From RYN-230 sp963813975 (GTDB lineage Bacteria > Actinomycetota > Actinomycetes > Streptosporangiales > Streptosporangiaceae), in contig CAWFAP010000001.1 in the NCBI GenBank assembly GCA_963813975.1, positions 806,001 to 870,000 of the forward strand: a stretch of DNA of 64,000 nt. Direction: 5' to 3'. Under the pieces are notes generated by a model. It had not been told where the DNA came from and searched no databases. It was given only the letters and a program-made list of their open reading frames with translations. Position numbers and translations under genes: made by a program. Within the stretch, counting starts at the first letter, position 1, and each line of letters starts with the position of its first letter. This document shows positions 26,689 to 35,548 of the stretch, one piece after another.

Positions 26689-27935
26689 CGCTGCAGCCCG
26701 GTTACGATCACGACGCCACGGCCCGCTGGGTGGCCGAGCCACCCAAGCGGGCCGCGGTGCCCGGGTTTGAGCCGGGCCGGTTCGGCCGCGGGCCGTTCGA
26801 GCGGGACCGGGCCCGGGTGCTGCACACCTCGGCGCTGCGCAGGCTGGCGGCCAAGACGCAGGTGGTGGAGGTGGACGCGGGGGACTTCCCGCGGACCAGG
26901 CTCACCCACTCGCTGGAGTGCGCGCAGATCGGCCGGGAGCTGGGCGGCGCCCTCGGCTGCGATCCCGACCTGGTCGACGCCGCGTGCCTGGCGCACGACC
27001 TCGGCCACCCGCCGTTCGGGCACAACGGCGAGTCGGCCCTGGCCGACGTGGCCGCGCCGTGCGGCGGGTTCGAGGGCAACGCGCAGAGCCTCCGGCTGCT
27101 GACCCGGCTCGAGGCCAAGGTGCCCGGGGCCGGGCTGAACCTGACCCGGGCCACCCTGGACGCCACGCTGAAGTACCCGTGGCTGGCCAGCCCGGGACTG
27201 GCCAAGTACGGGGCGTACGCGGACGACGCGGAGGTGTTCGCGTGGATCCGCGATGGCGCGCCTGCCGGCCGTCCCAGCCTGGAAGCGCAGGTCATGGACT
27301 GGGCCGACGACGTGGCCTACTCGGTTCACGACCTGGAGGACGGACTCCACGCGAGGCTCATCACGCTGGGCGCCCTGGGTGACAAGACCGAGCAGAAGGC
27401 GATCAGCGAGCTGACCGCCAGCCAGTACGTCGCGCCCGGCACGGCCAGCCCCGTCGAGCTGACCGGGGTGTTCGAGGACCTGCTCGCGCTGCCCTGCTGG
27501 CCGGCCCGGTTCGACGGCGGGCCGGCATCCCTCGCCGGGCTGAAGAACCTGACCAGCGAGCTGATTGGGCGGCTGTGCGGGGCGGCCCACCAGGCCACGA
27601 TCGAGGCCTCCGGCGGGCAGCCGCTCAGCCGGTACGCCGCCGACCTTCAGGTTCCCCGGCGGCAACGGCTGGAATGCGCGCTGCTCAAAGGGGTGACCGC
27701 GTACTACGTGATGAGCCGGGAAGGTGCCGCGGCCACCCAGGCCCGGGAGCGGGAGCTGATCATGGAGCTGGCCACCGCGGTGCGCACCGGCGCCCCCGGC
27801 ACCCTGGATCCCGCGCTGAGCCCCGCCTACGAGGCGGCCAGGACCGACGCGGGGCGGCTGCGGGTCGTGGTGGATCAGGTGGCTACGCTGACCGACACAT
27901 CCGCGGTGGCGTGGCACGCACGCCTGTGCCGGTAG
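26685..27935 (+). CDS. dgt: Deoxyguanosinetriphosphate triphosphohydrolase (dGTPase, HD superfamily)
   Basis: 416 residues. The HD metal motif is intact: the first histidine in RTRLTHSLECAQ (about residue 75) and the H-D pair in CLAHDLGHPPFGHNGE (about 104-108), with the later metal-binding aspartate in MDWADDVAYSVHD. These enzymes remove triphosphate from dNTPs and affect dNTP balance. GTG start in a GTGA overlap with ppdK. In most actinomycetes dgt is followed directly by dnaG; here 8.5 kb of other genes lies between them. Confidence 0.94.
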
Positions 27936-28071
27936 TAGCCCGTAACAGCCCTGTCCCGCCGGCGGATCTGGGCCGCTGAACGACACGGACGGGTGAAGGA
28001 TGGATGCCGGGGCAAGGCGGCCGGCGCCGGGGAGCGACCTGTGCTGAGGAACTACCTGCGAGGGAGCAGTC

Positions 28072-29340
28072 ATGCCTGAAGGTCCGGCCTACGTGATCAT
28101 CGGCGCCAGCCTGGCCGGCGCCAAGGCCGCCGAGACGCTGCGCGAAGACGGGTTCGGCGGGACCATCGTCCTGCTCGGCACGGAGACCGAGCGTCCGTAC
28201 GAGCGGCCGCCGCTGTCCAAGGGGTACCTGCTCGGCCAGGCGGACAAGTCCTCGCTCTACGTGCACGAGGAGCACTGGTACGCCGGGAACCAGGTGGACC
28301 TGCGGCAGGGCGTGACCGCGATCGCTATCGACCGCGGGGCCCGCCGGGTCGAGCTGGACACCGGCGACGCGGTCGGCTACGACCGGCTGCTGATCACGAC
28401 CGGTGCGCACCCGCGGGTGCTCCAGCTGCCCGGTGCCGACCTGGACGGGGTGCACTACCTGCGGACCGCGGCCGACTCCGAGGCGCTGGCCACCGCGCTG
28501 GCCCCCATCCCCGGCGAGGAGACCCGGGTGGTCATCGCCGGCGGCGGCTGGATCGGCCTCGAGGTCGCCGCCGCGGCCCGCGAGAAGGGCTGCGCGGTGA
28601 CCGTGCTGGAGCCCGAGCCCACCCCGCTGCACCGGCAGCTTGGCCCCGAGCTGGGCCAGCGGTTCGCGGACCTGCACCGCGCGCACGGCGTGGAGTTCCG
28701 CCTCGGCGACAGCGCCCGCGAGCTGCGCGGCCACGAGGGCCGGGTCACCACCGTGCTCACCTCGGAGGGAGCCGAGCTGCCCGCTCACGTGGTGGTGGTC
28801 GCTATCGGCGCCGCGCCCAACGTCGCCCTGGCCGAGGCGGCCGGCCTGGAGATGGCCGCCCCGCAGGCCGGCGGCGGCGTGCTCGTGGACGCGGCGCTGC
28901 GGACCAGCGATCCAGACATTTTCGCGGCCGGTGACGTGGCCAGCGTGGCCCACCCGCTGCTGGGCCGCCGGGTCCGCGTCGAGCACTGGGCCAACGCCCT
29001 GCACGGCGGCCCGGCCGCGGCCCGCTCCATGCTCGGCCAGCCGGTGTCCTACGACCGGGTGCCGTATTTCTTCAGCGACCAGTACGATCTCGGCATGGAG
29101 ACGTCCGGGCTGCCCGAGCCGGGACACTACGACCAGGTGCTGTACCGGGGCGACCCGGCGACGCTGGAGTTCATCGCGTTCTGGCTGTCCGGCGGCGTGG
29201 TCGTGGCCGGCATGAACGTCAACGTGTGGGACGTGACCGGCGACATCCAGGCGCTGATCCGGGCCGGGTACACGGGCACCCCGGTGGACCCCGACCGGCT
29301 GGCCGACCCGGGCGTGCCCCTCGCGCAGGTACTGGGCTGA
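28072..29340 (+). CDS. FAD-dependent ferredoxin/rubredoxin-type NAD(P)H reductase
   Basis: 422 residues, the size of rhodocoxin/putidaredoxin reductases. FAD-binding Rossmann motif VIIGASLAGAKAAETLR at the N-terminus, PYERPPLSKGYL, NAD-binding motif VIAGGGWIGLEVA near residue 155, and the second FAD motif IFAAGDVASVAHP near 282. These flavoproteins pass electrons from NAD(P)H to a 2Fe-2S ferredoxin, often for a cytochrome P450 or dioxygenase; no ferredoxin or P450 gene is adjacent, so the partner lies elsewhere. The ATG at 28072 is preceded by GAGGGAGC. Confidence 0.88.
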   Translation: MPEGPAYVIIGASLAGAKAAETLREDGFGGTIVLLGTETERPYERPPLSKGYLLGQADKSSLYVHEEHWYAGNQVDLRQGVTAIAIDRGARRVELDTGDAVGYDRLLITTGAHPRVLQLPGADLDGVHYLRTAADSEALATALAPIPGEETRVVIAGGGWIGLEVAAAAREKGCAVTVLEPEPTPLHRQLGPELGQRFADLHRAHGVEFRLGDSARELRGHEGRVTTVLTSEGAELPAHVVVVAIGAAPNVALAEAAGLEMAAPQAGGGVLVDAALRTSDPDIFAAGDVASVAHPLLGRRVRVEHWANALHGGPAAARSMLGQPVSYDRVPYFFSDQYDLGMETSGLPEPGHYDQVLYRGDPATLEFIAFWLSGGVVVAGMNVNVWDVTGDIQALIRAGYTGTPVDPDRLADPGVPLAQVLG

Positions 29341-29362
29341 ACGGTCCGCCGGGCGCGCCGGG

Positions 29363-30220
29363 CTACGCGCTGGCGCCCCCGCTGCTCCCGGGCTCGGCCG
29401 GGGTGCCGGGCTCGGCCGGGGTGCCGGGCTCGGCGGCGGCGCCCGGCGGGAACGGGATCAGCACCACGGTGATGTTGTCCCGGCCGCCGGCGTCGAGGGC
29501 GAACTTCACCAGAGCCTGGGCGGAGCCGAGCGGGTCGGCCTGCGCGGCGGGCATGGCCAGCCCGGCCAGGCCGGCTGCCTCGGGCTGGTAGTTCCACAGC
29601 CCGTCCGAGCAGAGCAGCAGGACGCCTTGCCCGGGCGGCTCGAAGCGGGTGACGTGCGGCTTCGCCTCGGCGGGGTCCGCGCCCACCCAGCGCGTAACCA
29701 CATGAGCCTGAGGAGACTCGAGCGCTTCCTCCTCCGGCAGCAGCCCGAGCGACACCATCTCTTCCGCCAGGGAATCGTCCCTGGTCAGCCGCTGGGCATC
29801 GGCGGGCTCAGCCGCCAGCCAGTAGGCCCGGCTATCGCCGACCCAGCACAGCGTCACCCCATCGGCGGTCGCGGCGGCGGAGATGAACGTGGCCGAGCCG
29901 ACTTCTCCGGGCGAATCGGCCAGACCGGACACCGCCTCCACCGCGGACTTGACCGCGTCGGTTGATGCCTCGCCGAGGTCCGTGCCCGCCTCGGCCGCGG
30001 TGCGGAGCACCCGCGCGGCCGCCTCGGCCGCCGCCAGCGACGCGTCCTGAGGCCGGGTGGAGGTGGACACCCCGTCGCAGACCACGGCGACCAGGACCGG
30101 GCCGTCCGCGCTCGGCACGACCGCGATTTCCATCGCGTCCTCGTTCTGCCGGTGCCGCAGCCCGCGGTCGGTGACGCCGGCCAGCAGGCCGAGATCAAGC
30201 TCCTGGTGATCATGCGACAT
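29363..30220 (-). CDS. PP2C-family serine/threonine protein phosphatase
   Basis: 285 residues from ATG 30220 (a GTG three bases upstream is possible). PP2C metal and phosphate motifs are in order: RHRQNEDAM (RxxNED), VCDGVS, GSATFISAA, VGDSRAYW, CSDGLWNY and GGRDNITVVL. No transmembrane segment, so soluble. It probably dephosphorylates substrates of Ser/Thr kinases (PASTA-type PknB or others) encoded elsewhere. The C-terminus ends in a Pro/Ala/Glu/Gly tail with A-E-P-G-T-P repeats from an 18-bp DNA repeat (about 29388-29430). Confidence 0.93.
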   Translation of the reverse strand: MSHDHQELDLGLLAGVTDRGLRHRQNEDAMEIAVVPSADGPVLVAVVCDGVSTSTRPQDASLAAAEAAARVLRTAAEAGTDLGEASTDAVKSAVEAVSGLADSPGEVGSATFISAAATADGVTLCWVGDSRAYWLAAEPADAQRLTRDDSLAEEMVSLGLLPEEEALESPQAHVVTRWVGADPAEAKPHVTRFEPPGQGVLLLCSDGLWNYQPEAAGLAGLAMPAAQADPLGSAQALVKFALDAGGRDNITVVLIPFPPGAAAEPGTPAEPGTPAEPGSSGGASA

Positions 30221-30252
30221 CACGGCACCACCAAAGGGTCCACCCAGATACG

Positions 30253-30294
30253 GCTTGACTAGTTCTCGCTCGGCTGGCTGCGCTTGACCAGTTC
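30253..30294. promoter_or_regulatory. 13-bp direct repeat upstream of the PP2C gene
   Basis: GCTTGACTAGTTC (30253-30265) and GCTTGACCAGTTC (30282-30294), one mismatch, start-to-start 29 bp. They sit 33-74 bp upstream of the PP2C start, in the likely promoter region, and just after the LysR stop. Possible operator, no known factor. Confidence 0.4.
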
Positions 30295-30313
30295 AGCTCG
30301 ACCGGGTTGGCAG

Positions 30314-31240
30314 TCATTGTATGCCGCCCGGACCGGGCGCCAGACCGCCTGGTGGTCTGCTTCCGTACGCCCGCACCAGGTGCTCCGCCCAGGCCCGGGT
30401 GGCCGGGCCCGGGGAGCGGCCGCGCCGCCGGACCAGGCCGATGGGCGGGTGCGCCAGTGCGGGCCGGAGCGGGTGGACATCGATGGCCCGGCCGGCGGCC
30501 CGCGCGGAGGATCCGGCCAGCAGCGCGACACCCAGCCCCGCCGCCACCAGCTCGCAGATGCTGGCCGGGCTGTGCGTCTCGAACGGGATGCGGGGCTCGA
30601 AGCCCGCCGCGGCGGCCGCGCCCACCAGGATGCCGTGCAGCCCGCTGCCGGCCGGCAGGCACACGAACGGCTCGTCCCGGACGTCCGCCAGCCGCGCCGC
30701 ACCGCCGGCGAACGCGTACCGTCCCGGCGGGGTAGCCAGCAGCACGATCTCGGGGGCGAGCGGCTGGCCCAGGTAGCCGGCGGGCAGGTCGTCGTGGACG
30801 GGGCAGAGGGCCACGTCGATGCGGCCCGCGTCCAGGTCGGCCAGGAGGTCCGCGATCAGGCCCGTCCGCAGGGCGATGGTCACCCCGGGATAGCGGCGGT
30901 GGAAGCCGGCCAGGGCGCGGGGCAGGTCCACCGAGGCGAGCAGCTGCGTCGCGCCGATCCGCAGCTGTCCCCGGGTCACGGTGGCCAGCTCGGCCAGGTC
31001 GGCCCGGGCCCCCTCGACCTGGGCCAGCGCGCTGCGCGCCCGGGCCAGCACCAGCTCGCCTGCGGGCGTGAGCCTGACCCGGCGCGTGGTGCGCTCGAGC
31101 AGGGCCGCGCCGAGCTCGTGCTCCAGCCGCCTGACCTGGGCGGACACCGCGGGCTGGGCAATGTGCAGCTGCTCGGCGGCCCGGCTGAACCCGCCGTGCC
31201 GCACGACCGCCTCGAAGTAGGCCAGCTGGCGCAGCTCCAT
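30314..31240 (-). CDS. LysR-family transcriptional regulator
   Basis: 308 residues. N-terminal winged HTH (MELRQLAYFEAVVRHGGFSRAA ... LHIAQPAVSAQVRRLE), the canonical LysR start. The C-terminal periplasmic-binding-protein-like effector domain runs from about 90 to 295 (GQLRIGATQLLA ... IDVALCPVH). Divergent from the aldo/keto reductase at 31319 with 78 bp between starts, the usual arrangement for a LysR regulator and its target. The inducer is unknown. Confidence 0.93.
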   Translation of the reverse strand: MELRQLAYFEAVVRHGGFSRAAEQLHIAQPAVSAQVRRLEHELGAALLERTTRRVRLTPAGELVLARARSALAQVEGARADLAELATVTRGQLRIGATQLLASVDLPRALAGFHRRYPGVTIALRTGLIADLLADLDAGRIDVALCPVHDDLPAGYLGQPLAPEIVLLATPPGRYAFAGGAARLADVRDEPFVCLPAGSGLHGILVGAAAAAGFEPRIPFETHSPASICELVAAGLGVALLAGSSARAAGRAIDVHPLRPALAHPPIGLVRRRGRSPGPATRAWAEHLVRAYGSRPPGGLAPGPGGIQ

Positions 31241-31318
31241 CCATTAATAATGACTGCTTATAACTCTTAGCGCAAAGCTCTCTTGGACTTATGAGTCCGG
31301 CCCCGGCAGGGTTGAGTC
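31241..31318. promoter_or_regulatory. Divergent promoter region between LysR and aldo/keto reductase
   Basis: 78 bp, locally AT-rich. It contains the inverted repeat GGACT-TATG-AGTCC (31285-31298) and a near-palindrome CATTAATAATG (31242-31252) next to the LysR start. Either could be a LysR binding site; no single T-N11-A box is clearly better than the others. Confidence 0.45.
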
Positions 31319-32296
31319 ATGGAGCAACGGAACCTCGGCGGCCTGGTCACCTCGGCGATGGGCCTGGGCTGCATGGGGCTGTCCCAGGGGTACGGGCCGG
31401 CCGACGACGCGGAGTCGATCCGGGTCATCCGCCGGGCCCTCGACCTTGGCGTGAGCATGCTGGACACCGCGATGAGCTACGGCCAGGGGCACAACGAGCG
31501 GCTGATCGCCCGGGCCGTGCACGGCCGGGCGGCCCCGGTCCAGATCGCCACCAAGTTCGGCATCGTCCGCGACTCGGGCGGGGTGCGCGTGGACGGGCGG
31601 CCCGAGCACGTCCGCGGTTACTGCGAGGCATCGCTGCGGCGGCTCGGGCGCGATGTGATCGACCTGTATTACCTGCACCGGGTCGACCCGGACGTGCCGG
31701 TGGCGGACACCGTGGGCGCGATGGCCGCGCTGGTCACCGAGGGCAAGGTCCGCTACCTCGGGCTGTCCGAGGCCACCCCAGCCCAGCTGGAGCAGGCCGT
31801 GGCGGTGCACCCGATCAGCGCGGCAGAGTTCGAGTGGTCGCTGCTGTGGCGCGACCCGGAGGACGACGTGGTGCCGGCCGCCCGGCGGCTGGGCATCGGC
31901 CTGGTGCCCTACAGCCCGCTCGGCCGCGGCCTGCTTACCGCCGCCCTCGCCGGGCCGGACATCGACACCAGCGACTTCCGCCGCCAGGACCCGCGCTTCC
32001 ACGGGCCGGCCCTGGACCGCAACCTCCGGCACGTCGGGGTACTGCGCGACCTGGCTACCAGGCTCGGGCTCACCCCGGGCCAGCTCGCCCTGGCCTGGCT
32101 GCTCGCCCAGGGCCCGGACGTCGTCCCCATCCCCGGCAGCCGCCGCCCGGAGCGGATCACGGAGAACGCCGCCGCGGCCGGGGCCCGGCTCGGCCCGGCT
32201 GACCTGGAGCGGCTGGCCAGCGCGCTGCCCCGCTCCGCCTGGGCCGGGGACCGCCGCTCGTTCGCGGTCCCGGTAACGGCCCGGGATAACGGCTAG
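31319..32296 (+). CDS. Aldo/keto reductase
   Basis: 325 residues, (beta/alpha)8 AKR fold. Catalytic tetrad residues are visible: Asp and Tyr in LDTAMSYGQGHNE, Lys in IATKFG, His in YYLHRVD. NADPH-binding C-terminal elements include VPIPGSRRPERI. It resembles the AKR13/YakC group of actinobacterial reductases. The substrate is unknown. Probably controlled by the divergent LysR regulator. Confidence 0.9.
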   Translation: MEQRNLGGLVTSAMGLGCMGLSQGYGPADDAESIRVIRRALDLGVSMLDTAMSYGQGHNERLIARAVHGRAAPVQIATKFGIVRDSGGVRVDGRPEHVRGYCEASLRRLGRDVIDLYYLHRVDPDVPVADTVGAMAALVTEGKVRYLGLSEATPAQLEQAVAVHPISAAEFEWSLLWRDPEDDVVPAARRLGIGLVPYSPLGRGLLTAALAGPDIDTSDFRRQDPRFHGPALDRNLRHVGVLRDLATRLGLTPGQLALAWLLAQGPDVVPIPGSRRPERITENAAAAGARLGPADLERLASALPRSAWAGDRRSFAVPVTARDNG

Positions 32297-32339
32297 CCCG
32301 CAGGCGGCCGGGGCGGCCGTGGCTCGATGGTGACGCGGG

Positions 32340-32756
32340 TCAGCCGGACTTGCGGGGCTCGCCGCAGTAGGTGCCGAAGGACCAGCGGTTGCCTTCCGGG
32401 TCCCGCACCGCGAAGTCCCGTGAGCCGTAGTCCGTCTCGTGCAGGCCCTGGATGACGTCCGCGCCAGCCGCGGTGGCCCTGGCGTGCAGGCCGTCCGGGT
32501 CGTCGGTGACCACATAGGCGCCGAAGGTGCCGGGCGGCACCGGCCAGGTGTCTTCCTCCTGGCCCTCGCGGACCGAGCCCAGCATGACGCCGCCGCCGGG
32601 TGGCCAGGACAGCTGCGCGTGGTGGACGAGGTCGCCCTCGCCGTAGACCACGGTCTCCTCGAAGCCGAACGCGTCCACGAGGAAGCGGATCAGGGCCCGC
32701 GCGTCGCGGGCCCGCAGGGTGGGCCACACCTGAGGTGGTGGGGTGTTATCGCTCAT
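32340..32756 (-). CDS. VOC family (glyoxalase/bleomycin-resistance-like) protein
   Basis: 138 residues with one pair of beta-alpha-beta-beta-beta modules (WPTLRARDARALIRFLVDAFGF ... FAVRDPEGNRWSFGTY). Metal-ligand positions are partly kept (His in HHAQL, Glu in PEGNRW). Many such proteins are of the PhnB/YdcE-like group. Function unknown. Overlaps the stop of the upstream AraC gene by four bases, so it forms an operon with it. Confidence 0.85.
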   Translation of the reverse strand: MSDNTPPPQVWPTLRARDARALIRFLVDAFGFEETVVYGEGDLVHHAQLSWPPGGGVMLGSVREGQEEDTWPVPPGTFGAYVVTDDPDGLHARATAAGADVIQGLHETDYGSRDFAVRDPEGNRWSFGTYCGEPRKSG

Positions 32757-33631
32757 GGCCAGTAGTCTCCCTCTTGCCTGCCCGGGCCGGATTGGACGTT
32801 TCGGAACTCCTCGGCCAGCCAGGTAGACGGGGAGCAGCCGGCCAGGTCACGGAACTCGCGGGCCAGGTGGGCCTGGTCGTAGTAGCCGCACTCGGCCGCC
32901 AGGCCGGCCAGGGTGCGCCCGTCGGGACCGCGGCTCTGGCGCTGCAGCGTGCGCCGGGCGCGGTCGAACCGGGTCACCCGGGCGGCGGCCTTCGGGGTCA
33001 GGCCGGTCTCGGTCAGCAGCCGGCGTTGCAGGTAGCGGGGGCTCCAGCCGACCCGGCGGGCCAGCTCCCCGGCCTGGATCGCGCCCCCGCTGCTGGCCAG
33101 CAGCCGCCAGGCCTCGGTGACATCCGGGGCAACCTGCTGGTCCAGGTCGGCGTGGGCCAGCAAGATCTCGTCGAGCAGCGCGAACCGGGCCGGCCAGGTG
33201 CCGGCCTCCCGGAGCCGCTCGTGCAGTTCGCGCGCCAGGGCCCCGAGCACCTCGGACCCGTCCACGTCGATCCCGGCCAGCTCACCCGCGGGACGGCCGA
33301 GCAGGGCCCGCGACCCCAGCGGGCTGAGGGCGAGCTGGATGCCCGACTGGCGGCCTGGGTGGGTAATCAGGGCGGGCGTGGTGTGCAGGCCGCCGGCGAG
33401 GGTCACGTAGTCATCCGGCGCGTCGGCGGGATCCGGATGCCGGGCCACGGTCAGCGGGTCATCCAGGGTGATGATCAGGGTCAGGTGGGGCGAGGGGAGC
33501 CCCCGGTGGAGGGCCGGCGGCACGCCCTCCTCGCGGTATCCCGAATACCAGGCGACCAGGCCGCGCAGCGGCGCTGCCGGAGCCGCCCGCGCCGACTCCG
33601 ACACCTCCGCCGTCCGTGGCTTCCCGGCCAT
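32753..33631 (-). CDS. AraC-family transcriptional regulator
   Basis: 292 residues. N-terminal ligand or dimerisation domain (about 1-170, beginning with GLVAWYSGYREEGVPP) and a C-terminal double HTH (IQAGELARRVGWSPRYLQRRL and LAGLAAECGYYDQAHLAREFR, then AGCSPSTWLAEEF). The AraC-plus-VOC pairing with a 4-bp overlap is common in actinobacteria and suggests that the regulator and the VOC protein respond to the same compound. Confidence 0.9.
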   Translation of the reverse strand: MAGKPRTAEVSESARAAPAAPLRGLVAWYSGYREEGVPPALHRGLPSPHLTLIITLDDPLTVARHPDPADAPDDYVTLAGGLHTTPALITHPGRQSGIQLALSPLGSRALLGRPAGELAGIDVDGSEVLGALARELHERLREAGTWPARFALLDEILLAHADLDQQVAPDVTEAWRLLASSGGAIQAGELARRVGWSPRYLQRRLLTETGLTPKAAARVTRFDRARRTLQRQSRGPDGRTLAGLAAECGYYDQAHLAREFRDLAGCSPSTWLAEEFRNVQSGPGRQEGDYWP

Positions 33632-33698
33632 GTCCCCAGTCTGCCGGAACGCCGGCCGGGACCCGGTGGCCGGGACCTGCTCCTGCTCACCGGCTTCC

Positions 33699-34739
33699 TC
33701 ATTCGGGCGAGGGCCGCAGCGGCGGGCCGGTCTCGGCTGCCCGGCTGGTGCCCGGGTTCCGCCGGCGGAGCCTCAGCCACCCGAACAGCAGCACCAGGGG
33801 CACGAGAAGGCCGCCGATGCCGTACGCGGCGAACGCGGCCGGGCCGGTGATGTGCCTGACCAGCCAGGCGAAATTCTGGCCGAAGAACCCGGTGACGAAC
33901 GTGAGCGGCAGGAACACCGTGGCCAGGATGGTGAGCTGCTCGATGGTGGCATTCTGCCGGACGCTGACCTGCGTCTGCTCGACTGAGATCACCGCCATGT
34001 TGGCTTCCAGCACCGTGCCGAGCAGGTCGCGCTGGGCCGCGACCTCCTCGTCGACCAGGAGCAGGTGGTCCTGGACGTCACGCAGGTAGGGCTGCAGATC
34101 CGGTGGGGCGGCCCGCTCGACCGCGGCGACCACGCCGAGCAGCGGATGAACCGCCCGGTAGAACTGGGTGGCCTCGCGGCGCAGCGAGTAGATCCGCTCG
34201 GTCGGGGCGACGGTCCCGGAAAACACCGTCGCCTCGACCTGATCGATATCGACCTCGACCCCGGCCACGACCGGCGCGTACCCGTCCACGATCTCATCCA
34301 GGATGGCCCATAGCGCCGAGGTACTGCCCGCTTTGAGCAACTCGGGCCGGCGCTCCAGCCGCTGGCGCGCGTCCCGCAGTTCGCTGGCCACGCCCTGCCG
34401 GACCGTGATCACGAAGGTCGGCGCCAGGAAGACGCTGATCTCGCCGAACTCCACCTCCTCCGCCTCGTCGTCGTAGCGCGCGGTGCGCAGGATGATCAGG
34501 CGCACGTCGCCGTCATATAGCTCGATCTTCGGGCGCATATGAAAGCTCTGCGCGTCCTCCACCGCCAGTTCGTGCAGCCCGAAGGCCTCACGGACCCGGT
34601 CCAGCTCCTCCACCCCCGGCTCGAACAGCCCCAGCCACACGAATCCGTCCTCGGCGCGCCGGGCCGCGGCCTCCTCCAGCGAGACCGGCCCCTCCTCCTG
34701 CCTGCGGCCATCCTGGTAGTGAGCACAATCAATGATCAT
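33699..34739 (-). CDS. corA: CorA-family divalent cation transporter with GQN in place of GMN
   Basis: 346 residues. A large cytoplasmic N-terminal domain and a long helix lead into two C-terminal transmembrane segments (about 277-297 and 310-331). The family signature after TM1 normally reads YGMN; here it is FFGQNFAWL, so the selectivity-filter Met is Gln. GQN-type members are known among distant CorA homologues and may prefer other ions. The cytoplasmic tail is polar and Pro-rich. The start is shared with the end of a tiny upstream ORF. Confidence 0.9.
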   Translation of the reverse strand: MIIDCAHYQDGRRQEEGPVSLEEAAARRAEDGFVWLGLFEPGVEELDRVREAFGLHELAVEDAQSFHMRPKIELYDGDVRLIILRTARYDDEAEEVEFGEISVFLAPTFVITVRQGVASELRDARQRLERRPELLKAGSTSALWAILDEIVDGYAPVVAGVEVDIDQVEATVFSGTVAPTERIYSLRREATQFYRAVHPLLGVVAAVERAAPPDLQPYLRDVQDHLLLVDEEVAAQRDLLGTVLEANMAVISVEQTQVSVRQNATIEQLTILATVFLPLTFVTGFFGQNFAWLVRHITGPAAFAAYGIGGLLVPLVLLFGWLRLRRRNPGTSRAAETGPPLRPSPE

Positions 34740-34809
34740 CGTGAGGACTCCTTGCCGTGCGGTGCGTCAGCCAGATCGCGATACACAGCATGGTGGAGCC
34801 GGGGACCAT
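34729..34809 (-). CDS. Tiny hydrophobic ORF overlapping the corA start
   Basis: A 26-codon reading frame (M-V-P-G-S-T-M-L-C-I-A-I-W-L-T-H-R ...) with one possible membrane helix. Its stop lies 9 bp inside corA. The frame continues upstream with SWRGWF, so it may be the remnant of a small membrane protein lying between the universal stress gene and corA. It may also be noise. Confidence 0.22.
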   Translation of the reverse strand: MVPGSTMLCIAIWLTHRTARSPHDDH

Positions 34810-34846
34810 CAGGAACCAGCCGCGCCAGCTGGGCGCCCCGGCTCCG

Positions 34847-35428
34847 TCATGGCCCGCCCCAGGCCGGACACGCTTCCAGCGTTCCTACGAGTGAAGTCGC
34901 TGCTGGCCCAGCTGCCGATCCGTTCCTGTCGGTGACCGTGTTCAGTGGTGAAGCCGGCTGCAGCCGGCCGGCCGCGGCCGCCTGCGCCCGGGCCAGCTCC
35001 GTGTCCGCCACCCGGAGAGGCGCGGGCGCGGTAAGCACCGCCAGGCAGGTGGCCCGGACGACCCTCTCGCGGACCCCCTGGCAAGCGAGCCGCCGCAGCC
35101 CGCGCCGGCGGGCCGAGCCGAGCACGATCGCGTCCGCGGACCAGCGATCCGCCTCGGCGACGATGCACTCCGCCACCGAGAAGCAGGCCGCGTAGGTCAG
35201 CGCCCCGGTCGCCGTCACCCCGCAGGAGCGCAGCTGGAGCAGGGCATCGTCGAGCAGGACACCGGCTTCGGCGGGAGTCTCCAGGGTCAGGCCCCGGCCG
35301 CCGACCTGGAACTCGTTGATGTGCAGGACCCGGACCTCGGTGGCGCTGCTGGCCAGCGCCATGGTGAAGCTGACCGCGACCTGCCCGGAGTCCGAGCTGT
35401 CCAGCGCGAGAAGGATCCGCTTGAGCAT
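34847..35428 (-). CDS. Universal stress protein (UspA domain)
   Basis: 193 residues from ATG 35428 (M-L-K-R-I-L-L-A-L-D), which has GAGGCG upstream. One Usp domain of about 140 residues: RILLALDSSDSGQVAV at the start and the region DAIVLGSARRRGL ... VVRATCLAVLTAPAP at the end. The ATP-binding G-2x-G-9x-G-S/T signature is degenerate (GSARRRGLRRLACQGVRERVV). The C-terminal 55 residues have no counterpart in the domain. Upstream of corA on the same strand. Confidence 0.85.
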   Translation of the reverse strand: MLKRILLALDSSDSGQVAVSFTMALASSATEVRVLHINEFQVGGRGLTLETPAEAGVLLDDALLQLRSCGVTATGALTYAACFSVAECIVAEADRWSADAIVLGSARRRGLRRLACQGVRERVVRATCLAVLTAPAPLRVADTELARAQAAAAGRLQPASPLNTVTDRNGSAAGPAATSLVGTLEACPAWGGP

Positions 35429-35548
35429 GACGCGCCTCGTGGCAGTTGGTGACCTTGGCAACCAGGATTTACCCAGGAGTCACGTTACCGCCACGTGGTG
35501 CAGCCGGACAGGCCCTGGAGCCAGAAGCGACGATGGCCACGGGCCCGC

